Shown here: positions 1 through 6,545 of the stretch, piece by piece | Numbering within the stretch: the first letter of the stretch is position 1 | Layout: each line of letters opens with the position of its first letter | Assembly (NCBI GenBank): GCA_024707075.1 | Contig: JANQAK010000006.1 | Location: 248,001 to 312,000, forward strand | Direction of reading: 5' to 3' | Origin: Afipia sp. | GTDB lineage: Bacteria; Pseudomonadota; Alphaproteobacteria; Rhizobiales; Xanthobacteraceae | DNA length: 64,000 nt | The notes under the pieces: model-generated | Database searches by the model: none | Told to the model about the DNA's origin: nothing | What the model saw: only the letters and a program-made list of their open reading frames with translations | Translations under genes and position numbers: made by a program

Positions 1-278
1 CGGCCCCGCCGCGGCTGCGTGTCCGTCCATTCGGGAACGGCGGACGTCAGGAAACCGGCGAGTGCCGCGCCATAGGTGCCGAAGATCATCTCATGGGCAT
101 GCCATTGATGAGGCGGAATCGCGTGCGTGTACGGCAGCGCGAATCCGAACAGCGTCACCCAGATCAGCGGCGACAGCATGGCGTGGAGCGCTGCGACCGG
201 AAAGAACAGCAGCAGTCCTTCGACCAGCAGCGGATGGCGGACACTCTTCTCTGTCGATTGGAATAACACAGTTGTCAC
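1..278 (-). CDS. NnrS family protein, 5' part (cut by window edge)
   Basis: The reading frame starts at a GTG (278-276) that overlaps the stop of the ABC ATPase by four bases (GTGA), and it runs off the left edge after 92 codons. The visible part has a first membrane segment (LLLFFPVAAL), then the motif HQWHAHEMIFGTYGAALAGF and AVPEWT. The NnrS-like protein at 21361 has the matching DWHVHEMLYGY and AIPNWTG. NnrS proteins are polytopic heme- and copper-containing membrane proteins tied to nitric oxide stress. Translational coupling to the transporter genes suggests it is the last known gene of the NsrR-box operon. The family call is firm; the function in this setting is inference. Confidence 0.82.
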   Translation of the reverse strand, partial: MTTVLFQSTEKSVRHPLLVEGLLLFFPVAALHAMLSPLIWVTLFGFALPYTHAIPPHQWHAHEMIFGTYGAALAGFLTSAVPEWTDTQPRRG

Positions 279-1018
279 GGCAGCTCTTTTCGTTCGCCGT
301 CGAACAGTTCCGAGAATGCCGGGTCGCGTGACCACGTTTCCACCAGATCGAAAATGGCGCGGTCGTTGCGTTCGCCGGGCCGTCCGTCGATGCGGCGTTC
401 GGTGATGAATCCCGTGCCGCCTTCCGACAGCACGACCAGACGGTCGGCGACGCGAACGGCTTCCGAGAGGTCGTGTGTGACGAACAGCGCGGAAAAATGC
501 TCCCGCGCGGCGGCAGCGATGACGAGATCCTGAAGCACACGCTTGAGGCCGACGTCGACCGCAGTGAACGGCTCATCGAAAAAGATCACATCGGGATCAA
601 CCGCCAGCGCCCGCGCCACGGCAGCGCGCTGGCGCATGCCGCCGGACAGTTCGACGGGATATTTGTCGAGGTCATTGGGATGAAGTCCGACTTGGCGCGC
701 GCGCCGCTCAGCGATCTCGCGATGCGAAGCCTTTCTGCCGTCCGTTGCGCGCAGCCCATAGGAAATATTGTCGCGGGCCGTCATCCATGGCAGCAGCCGT
801 GCTTCCTGGAAGACCACTGCGTGACGCCGATAGGATCTGTGGATGCGGCCGCGCAGCGGATCGACAAGACCGGCCGCGATTTGCAGCAGCGTGGTCTTTC
901 CGCAACCGGAAGGGCCAAGCAGGGCGACGACTTCGCCGGGCGCCAGCGAGAAATCGAGTTTCTCGAACACTGCTCGGCCGAGGAAGGCATGGCCGATTCC
1001 TTCCAGCACCAGCTTCAT
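275..1018 (-). CDS. ABC transporter ATP-binding protein, NitT/TauT (SsuB/TauB-like) class
   Basis: This 247-residue ATPase has Walker A GPSGCGKT at 35-42, the signature LSGGMRQR at 124-131, Walker B VIFFDEP at 144-150 and the switch FVTHD. The order and spacing are those of the taurine/nitrate/sulfonate importer ATPases. It energises the permease encoded just upstream, and the ATG overlaps the permease stop by four bases. A longer open frame runs upstream, but the conserved N-terminus (MKLVLEGIGHAF) fixes the start at 1018. The substrate cannot be read from the ATPase. Its place between a TonB receptor and an NnrS gene, behind an NsrR box, suggests a need that arises under nitrosative or denitrifying conditions. 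Confidence 0.9.
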   Translation of the reverse strand: MKLVLEGIGHAFLGRAVFEKLDFSLAPGEVVALLGPSGCGKTTLLQIAAGLVDPLRGRIHRSYRRHAVVFQEARLLPWMTARDNISYGLRATDGRKASHREIAERRARQVGLHPNDLDKYPVELSGGMRQRAAVARALAVDPDVIFFDEPFTAVDVGLKRVLQDLVIAAAAREHFSALFVTHDLSEAVRVADRLVVLSEGGTGFITERRIDGRPGERNDRAIFDLVETWSRDPAFSELFDGERKELP

Positions 1019-1866
1019 CGCTTGATCCCCCACGGCAGGCCGGCTTCGCGCCAGTTCTCCAGACGATCGCGGATCAGGTGCAGCAGCAGGTATTCGGTGA
1101 ACAGGGCAAAGGCGACAGTCACCACGATCAGCGCCATCACGCGCGGAATATCGAACAGCGCGCGGGCGGTGGCGAGTTCGCCGCCGATCCCGCCGGAGTT
1201 CGACAGCAGTTCCGCCATCACGGTGACCTTCCAGGCCGTGCCAGCCGTCGTGGTCCATGCCGGAAAGAGATACGAGACAAGATGAGGCGCGGTGATGGTG
1301 CGAAAGCGCATCCATGCACCGGCCCCGAAGGAGCGGGCCATCATGTCCAGCGCGCGGTCGCGGGTGGCGACGCCTTGCAGACCGCCGGCGAATGAAATCG
1401 GCAGTGCCGCAACGATCACCGTCAGCACGGCCGATCCGCCGTTCGATCCGAACCAGATCAGCGCAAGCACAATCCAGGCGATCGGCGGCACGCCGAGGAT
1501 CACGGTGACGATCGGTCTCGTCAGCCGCATCGCCGCGAACGAAAAGCCGGCGATGATTCCGGCGATGCTGCCGATCGTGACCGCGAGCGCAAAGCCAGCG
1601 AGCGAGCGGATCGCGGTTTCGCCTGCCGCTTTCGCGAACCCGGACTCATGACTGATGCTGCTGACAGCGTAAAGCGTCTCCAGCGGCGAGGGCAGGACGA
1701 ACGAGCCATAGATTTCATGTCCTGCCTGCCATGCGGCGGCTAGACAGAACAAGCCAGCGGCACCGGCCCATCCCGACCACAGATAGCGGCCGGCCCACGC
1801 GGCGAAGGCGAGGCTATGCGCTGTCAGTTTCACAAGAGCTGTCTCATAGGGCGAAGAACCCGTCAT
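1015..1866 (-). CDS. ABC transporter permease, NitT/TauT class
   Basis: The protein has 283 residues and about six hydrophobic segments. The BPD_transp_1 core includes the coupling-loop region around AAGETAIRSLAGFALAVTIG and PPIAWIVLALIWFG. This is the usual size and layout of SsuC/TauC-type permeases, which work as homodimers in the inner membrane. The chosen ATG at 1866 lies inside the end of the substrate-binding gene, an overlap of 23 bases. The open frame extends further upstream, but that part reads as an antisense-like, low-hydrophobicity extension. The stop overlaps the ATPase start. Substrate unknown. Confidence 0.88.
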   Translation of the reverse strand: MTGSSPYETALVKLTAHSLAFAAWAGRYLWSGWAGAAGLFCLAAAWQAGHEIYGSFVLPSPLETLYAVSSISHESGFAKAAGETAIRSLAGFALAVTIGSIAGIIAGFSFAAMRLTRPIVTVILGVPPIAWIVLALIWFGSNGGSAVLTVIVAALPISFAGGLQGVATRDRALDMMARSFGAGAWMRFRTITAPHLVSYLFPAWTTTAGTAWKVTVMAELLSNSGGIGGELATARALFDIPRVMALIVVTVAFALFTEYLLLHLIRDRLENWREAGLPWGIKR

Positions 1867-2815
1867 CGGGCTGTTTTCCGCCGATAATGCGCGGGTCTTC
1901 CTTGGCAAGCACGTCGAACAGCGTCGTGAGATCGGTGCGGGCTGTCGTGGCGCGCTCCACGACAAGATTGCTGAACTCGATGGAACGTTCGATCACTGTC
2001 GCGGGAAGCCCGAATTCCGGGGCTGCGATGCCTGCGGCCGCGGAGGGGTCCTTGATGACGGTGCGCACCGCAGTCTCCAGCGCTTGCTGAAGAGCGACGA
2101 TGCCGTCGGCTCCAATCTGCGCCGTCAGTTTGTCGGTCACCGCAAGTCCCGCCTGTGGAATCGTCGCGCTGCTCGTCATCGTCGTCCAGAGCTTCTGGCA
2201 ATCGATGGCGCGTTCGAGGTTCTTCCACGCCGTCCATTTGGCGCGCAGGATGGAGCCGCTGCTCGCTGGTTCAGTGAGAAGCGCGGCATCCACACGGCCA
2301 GCGACCAGCAACTGTACCGCTTCCGGCGGCGTTCCCGAATATTCGATAGCGAGATCGGACGGCTGAAGACCTGCCGCGGCCAGCAGGCGCCGGAAAATGA
2401 AATCAGGCATGTCGTTGCGGAACGGCACGGCCACGCGCTTGCCTTTCAGGCTGGCAAGGTCCGTCACCGTTCCGGACGGCGCCACGACATAGAGCAGACC
2501 GCGCGTCATCACATTGGCGAGCCGCACTCCCAGCCCGCGATTGTAAAGGTTGGCGGCGACATAGGTCGGAACCACCACTGCCGTCATGGTGCCGGAGCTG
2601 AGGCCCGCCCGCATTTCATCGGGCGTCTTCCAGGCCTTGAACGAAGCGCCGGGCGCGAATGGCCTGAGCAGTCCGTCGGCGATGGCTTGCGCCAGAATGA
2701 TGGAAGGGGCGGCGGGTGGTCCCCACAGCGTCAATGGCTCGGCGGCGCGGCCAATGCGTGGAGATGCAAGAATCGCCGTCGAGAGGGCGGTGACGAATGT
2801 GCGGCGATTCAACAT
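1844..2815 (-). CDS. ABC transporter substrate-binding protein with probable Tat signal
   Basis: The 323-residue protein starts at an ATG with an ideal GGAGG eight bases upstream. Its N-terminus (MLNRRTFVTALSTAILA) has a twin-arginine pair followed by a hydrophobic stretch and an AA cleavage region, so it is probably exported to the periplasm, possibly by Tat. The body looks like an NMT1/OMS-type periplasmic binding protein, with the pattern LKGKRVAVP, then a paired-domain VQLLVAGRVDAALLTEP. Such proteins bind sulfonates, nitrate, thiamine precursors or other small molecules. I cannot assign a ligand. It lies between the TonB receptor and the permease, and a strong hairpin separates it from the receptor. 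Confidence 0.85.
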   Translation of the reverse strand: MLNRRTFVTALSTAILASPRIGRAAEPLTLWGPPAAPSIILAQAIADGLLRPFAPGASFKAWKTPDEMRAGLSSGTMTAVVVPTYVAANLYNRGLGVRLANVMTRGLLYVVAPSGTVTDLASLKGKRVAVPFRNDMPDFIFRRLLAAAGLQPSDLAIEYSGTPPEAVQLLVAGRVDAALLTEPASSGSILRAKWTAWKNLERAIDCQKLWTTMTSSATIPQAGLAVTDKLTAQIGADGIVALQQALETAVRTVIKDPSAAAGIAAPEFGLPATVIERSIEFSNLVVERATTARTDLTTLFDVLAKEDPRIIGGKQPDDGFFAL

Positions 2816-2862
2816 GGAAACCTCCTGGATTTTGCAGGGAATGCCTGCATCGAAACGGCAGC

Positions 2863-2897
2863 GCCGATCCCGGCGCTGCATCAGCGTCGGGATCGGC
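2863..2897. repeat. Strong inverted repeat (hairpin) between receptor and transporter genes
   Basis: Two perfect arms, GCCGATCCCG and CGGGATCGGC, enclose a second perfect stem, CGCTG-CAT-CAGCG, with only one unpaired position on each side. In RNA this gives a stem of about 15 base pairs with a three-base loop. A smaller hairpin (TGCAGG...CCTGCA, 2834-2850) follows on the transcribed strand just before the ribosome site. There is no T run, so it is not a standard intrinsic terminator. It may stabilise or limit mRNA between the receptor and ABC genes. Confidence 0.6.
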
Positions 2898-2975
2898 ATC
2901 TGCACGATCTGTTCACGTCAAAAGCTGTTTCAATTTTGGCCGATCAGATTCAGCACTCTCGTTTTTCGGGATGCG

Positions 2976-5231
2976 CTAGAATGCGGCTTTGATGCCTCCA
3001 TAATAACCCCGGCCGTCCGCGGGCAGGAATGCCGCCTGATCGGGCCGCGACACGCGGTCGACGACCAGCGTCGATCCGGCGTAGGTCTCGTCGAAGAGGT
3101 TGGTGACTTCCGCAAACAGCGTGAAGTGGCGGTCGAGCTTGTATTCCGTCCGCAGGTCGACGACCACGTAAGGATCGGCGAACAGCGTGTTGGCGTTGTC
3201 GACCGGCGTCTTGTCCGGACTCCAGCGCACCGCGCCCTGTAGCTTCCAGGCGTCGGTTGCCTGATATTGCAGGATCGTATTGATGAGGTGGCGCGGCGCA
3301 CCCGCGAGGCGGTTGTTGCTGAACGACATGTCGTTGCGGAAGCGGAAGTCCTGATAAGTATAGGCGACGCGTGCGCTCAACTGCTGGGTCAGATTGGCTC
3401 CGGCACCGAGTTCAATTCCGAAATGCGAGGTCTTGTCGGCGTTGACCGCACCAAGGGGAGCGCCGGTGGCATCGCGCAAGCTGAGCAGTTCGTTCTGGAC
3501 CCACGAGTAATAGGTCACCGCATCCCATGAGACGTTGGCGAAACGGCCACGCCAGCCGCCTTCGACCGTTGTCGCGGTCTGGGCGTTCAGGTTCGGAGTG
3601 CTGAAAGCCTGGGTCTGCAACGGTGCGGCCGGATTGCGGCCGGGGCTCGAGTTAGGCGTGCTGTTGACCGTCGCGATCAGGTCGTCATGGGTCGGCGGCT
3701 CGAAGCTGTGGCTCACCGCCGTAAATACCGTGTGGTTGTTGTCGGGCCGGTAGCTCAAGGCCAGGCTCGGATTCCAGCCCGAGTAGGTCCGGCTGTAGGA
3801 TGTATTGGTTGCCGCATTGGCACCCGACATCAACGTCGCGCCGTTATACTGGATCCACGGCCGCGTCGCGAGATTGTAGAGGTCTTTGTTGTCGCGCGTT
3901 GCATAGGAATAGGCGATCGACGGCGAGGCGTAGATCGCCTGCCACACAGGCACGTTGAGGCCCGAATAGAGCGACAGCGTCGAGGCGTCGAGGTCATTGG
4001 CGCCGAACATCGCACCGGTCTGGCCGCCCTGATTGAGATAGTAGCCACGGCTGGCGGAGCCGACGGTGTATTGGGCCGTACTCTCGAACAGCGGCAGCAG
4101 CGCCGCCTCGTTCGGTTTGTAGGCGTAACGCACGAGGCCGGTGAAGTCGCCGCCTTTGGTGGTGCGCACGCCCGAGGAGATCGGGAAGCGGAACATGTCG
4201 TCGGTATAGGTATAGCCGAGTGCGACATCGAAGATATGCGCGCCGAACGTTGCGGTGGTGCGGGATCCCAGCAGCAACTGGTCTGCTTCCCGCCGTGGCT
4301 TGTCACGGACGACGTTTGGACCGGGGTTTATGCCGCCCGCGCCGGGTCCAGTGCCGACCTGCCGCGGATTGGTTTCCATCTGTAGCTTGGATAGCGGCCC
4401 CGCGACGTCGAAACCGAGATCGGTGTATCCGGCAAAGAAGCGCGTGGTCACGTTCTCCGACAGTTCGATACCGACATTGCCATTGACGCTGACACGCTGT
4501 GATTCATTGTAGTCGCGGAAACCGTCACGGCGGCTGATGTCGGCCTGGATCAGGGCGTCCACGTTGTCTTTCTTGCCGCCGGCCTGGGCTCCGAAGCCGA
4601 ACTGTCCGAAGCTGCCTCCGCTGATCGTGGCTTTTGTGCCGGGCGAGTTGGATCCTGTCGGCGAAGCGAAGTTGATGGCGCCGCCGAGCACCGTCGCGCC
4701 GAGCCGGTTGGCCATGTAGCCACGATAGATCTCGATCGATTCAGCCTGCTGCGGATTGGCGAAGCCGACGATGTAGGAGCCGTCGGCCCGGTTGATGGGA
4801 AGGCCGTTCTGAAGAACCAGGATACCGCGTTCCACCGGGTTCTGTTGAAGACCCGAGCCGCAGATCTGGACGCGCGGCTGATCGTTGCCGCCGAAGAAAT
4901 CCTGCACGACGACGCCGGGAACGCTGCTGAGGGCCCTGGACAGCGTGAGATTGGCCGTGTCGGGCATTTCGCTGGCGGTGATCAACGCCACACCACCCGG
5001 AAGCGCATTCAATCGCTCGCGCAAAGAGCCCGACGATGTACTCTGCGAGCTTTCGACATTGATCGGGTCGAGAGTCATCGTCGCGCCTGGCGTCGCGGAC
5101 TGAGCAAAGCAAACCTGACTGGCGGTTGTGCACATTAACATCGCGATCGTTAGTGGTGTCATGATCTGCGATCGCACCGTCGGCAAATGCGTCTCAGTCG
5201 CAATCGCGTGCCGCAAAATGTCCTGCTTCAT
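2976..5231 (-). CDS. TonB-dependent outer-membrane receptor
   Basis: A 751-residue outer-membrane receptor. It opens with a signal peptide (hydrophobic LTIAMLMCTTASQVCFA, then QS), followed by a plug domain (ALPGGVALITASEM, LSSVPGVVVQDFFGG, LGATVLGGAINF) and a 22-strand-type barrel with the typical late motif FAEVTNLFDETYAG and a terminal aromatic (KAAF). Such receptors take up ferric chelates, cobalamin, copper chelates or other ligands with TonB energy. I chose the ATG at 5231, because GGGGG lies nine bases before it and the ATG at 5246 would fall upstream of that site. The gene is the first of the NsrR-boxed operon. The ligand is unknown; the closest reading is a ferric or copper chelate receptor of the FecA/PupA type. 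Confidence 0.88.
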   Translation of the reverse strand: MKQDILRHAIATETHLPTVRSQIMTPLTIAMLMCTTASQVCFAQSATPGATMTLDPINVESSQSTSSGSLRERLNALPGGVALITASEMPDTANLTLSRALSSVPGVVVQDFFGGNDQPRVQICGSGLQQNPVERGILVLQNGLPINRADGSYIVGFANPQQAESIEIYRGYMANRLGATVLGGAINFASPTGSNSPGTKATISGGSFGQFGFGAQAGGKKDNVDALIQADISRRDGFRDYNESQRVSVNGNVGIELSENVTTRFFAGYTDLGFDVAGPLSKLQMETNPRQVGTGPGAGGINPGPNVVRDKPRREADQLLLGSRTTATFGAHIFDVALGYTYTDDMFRFPISSGVRTTKGGDFTGLVRYAYKPNEAALLPLFESTAQYTVGSASRGYYLNQGGQTGAMFGANDLDASTLSLYSGLNVPVWQAIYASPSIAYSYATRDNKDLYNLATRPWIQYNGATLMSGANAATNTSYSRTYSGWNPSLALSYRPDNNHTVFTAVSHSFEPPTHDDLIATVNSTPNSSPGRNPAAPLQTQAFSTPNLNAQTATTVEGGWRGRFANVSWDAVTYYSWVQNELLSLRDATGAPLGAVNADKTSHFGIELGAGANLTQQLSARVAYTYQDFRFRNDMSFSNNRLAGAPRHLINTILQYQATDAWKLQGAVRWSPDKTPVDNANTLFADPYVVVDLRTEYKLDRHFTLFAEVTNLFDETYAGSTLVVDRVSRPDQAAFLPADGRGYYGGIKAAF

Positions 5232-5285
5232 TCCAGTTGCCCCCATTCACCACACGCAGAGTGATTATTTCCAGACTGGTTCTAA

Positions 5286-5308
5286 AAGATGCATATACAA
5301 TATATCTT
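5286..5308. promoter_or_regulatory. NsrR-type operator of the TonB/ABC/NnrS operon
   Basis: A 23-bp imperfect palindrome: AAGATGCATAT, one central base, then CAATATATCTT. It lies 55-77 bases upstream of the receptor start. The known NsrR consensus is two AAGATGYATTT-like arms around one base. The same sequence with few changes stands before nsrR (20325) and before DUF2249-nnrS (20898). Confidence 0.8.
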
Positions 5309-5638
5309 TTAGGGTAAAATCCACACGACAACAGATTTGTCAAATGTCGCGCGGCAACACGATCGGCCGATATGAATCGCCGGGATTGATCTGGATGGCA
5401 GTTGGGCTGTCTGGATCAGATGTCGTTTACGGGATTTTCATCCGCCGCTGTTTGCTTTGAAACAAACAACGCAGGTTCGTCCGTCACATTTGATCGATTG
5501 TAAATTGTCGCTCTGTTCGATCGGACCTTGAAAAGAATACATGGAATCCAGCTTCGCAGCCGCGTCGATAGATGCGGCCGGAGACAGCGGGGAGAGTTTT
5601 CCAGAACGATTTGTGCGGATCGATAACGACCGCGCGAT
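5309..5638. other. Intergenic region without a recognisable gene
   Basis: About 330 bases between the NsrR operator of the receptor gene and the end of the Crp/Fnr gene. The first part should hold the receptor promoter. I see no convincing open frame with a ribosome site. A weak hairpin with six-base arms (TGTTTG/CAAACA, 5449-5468) is present without a clear T tract. Confidence 0.5.
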
Positions 5639-6343
5639 TTACGACGTCGGATCGTCGATAAGCCGCTGTGGGCGTGCGAAGACGGCGAGTTGATCCTTGT
5701 CGTCGATGACGATCTCGCGTCCTCGAATCCGCACACCATGGTCGGTCAGATATGCCAGATTCCGCGACAGGTTTTCCCGCGTGGTGCCGATATGAGATGC
5801 CAGTGTGCCGCGGTCGAATGGAATGACGACATTTCCTTGATGAATGTCCTTCTGAGCCTCGGCCAATATCCAATTGGCGAGCCGTTCGACGCTCGACCTT
5901 GCCATATATCCTTTGAGCTTCTTGACCGATCCGCGGTAAGCGAGCGCAAGTTCCTTTGCGACCATGCGGGCAAATGCGACATCCTGATCGAAAATCTCAC
6001 GCACTCTTTTTGCCGGAATCAGCAGAACGCGCGATTCGACCAGTGTTCTTGCCGAGTTCAGATAGGGCTGGTCGCTGACGATGGCCGCCAGAATGAACGT
6101 GGAGACCGGATTGATCAGCGCGATCCCCCATTCTCCGCCATCCTGCTCGGTGTAAATCTCGGCAAGACCGTCGATCAGCACATGCAGGAAGTCGGCTTGG
6201 GCTCCTTCGTGGATCAGAACGACACCGGCCGGAAATTGCTGAAGCAATGCGGCATCCAGCAGCCGCTCCAGATTTTCCAGACTCATTTCGGAAAACAGCG
6301 GCAACGCCCGCAACTGTTGGAGCTCATGGGGACGCAATGGCAT
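5639..6343 (-). CDS. Crp/Fnr family transcription regulator (no Fe-S cysteines)
   Basis: A 234-residue regulator with an N-terminal cyclic-nucleotide-binding-like beta-barrel (VVLIHEGAQADFLHVLIDGLAE), a dimerisation helix and a C-terminal winged helix (TLASHIGTTRENLSRNLAYL). The recognition helix keeps the ExxSR pattern that reads TTGAT half sites. I see no N-terminal cysteine cluster, so it is not an Fe-S FNR; a heme-based NnrR/DNR-like NO sensor is one possibility. The start at 6343 has GGAG six bases upstream. It is divergent from narK and may control that operon. A TTGAT-like box lies 35 bases upstream of its own start, which would suit autoregulation. Confidence 0.8.
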   Translation of the reverse strand: MPLRPHELQQLRALPLFSEMSLENLERLLDAALLQQFPAGVVLIHEGAQADFLHVLIDGLAEIYTEQDGGEWGIALINPVSTFILAAIVSDQPYLNSARTLVESRVLLIPAKRVREIFDQDVAFARMVAKELALAYRGSVKKLKGYMARSSVERLANWILAEAQKDIHQGNVVIPFDRGTLASHIGTTRENLSRNLAYLTDHGVRIRGREIVIDDKDQLAVFARPQRLIDDPTS

Positions 6344-6371
6344 CGCTCCGTTTCGAGGTCGCCGATAGACT

Positions 6372-6385
6372 GTGATATTTATCAA
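6372..6385. promoter_or_regulatory. FNR/NNR-type box before the Crp/Fnr gene
   Basis: On the minus strand it reads TTGAT-AAAT-ATCAC, nine of ten conserved positions. Its centre is 35 bases upstream of the regulator start codon and about 167 upstream of narK. That position suits repression of the regulator better than activation of narK. Confidence 0.5.
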
Positions 6386-6475
6386 TTCTAAGCGTAACAA
6401 ACATCATTTCGCAACGCACACAACATCAAACAGTGATGCCTATTTTCATATAAGTCACGGCCGACCGTCCCCAGC

Positions 6476-6489
6476 TTGATCCAGCGCAA
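6476..6489. promoter_or_regulatory. FixK/FNR-type box upstream of narK
   Basis: TTGAT-CCAG-CGCAA keeps the TTG-N8-CAA core of FixK-type sites. The centre is 63 bases upstream of the narK ATG, where a class II activator site would sit. The right half is imperfect (GCAA instead of TCAA). Confidence 0.5.
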
Positions 6490-6545
6490 ATCAATTCCAG
6501 CATCAAGAAGCGATCTCCAATCCATACAGGTTTTGGAGATGCATC

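Noticed and set aside
3687-4385. Plus-strand frame of 232 codons inside the TonB receptor gene
   Set aside because: The receptor frame is intact over this stretch with barrel-like sequence; the opposite frame shows no motif.
5449-5468. Hairpin TGTTTG...CAAACA as a terminator
   Set aside because: Short A/T-rich arms and no T tract on either side; too weak to call.
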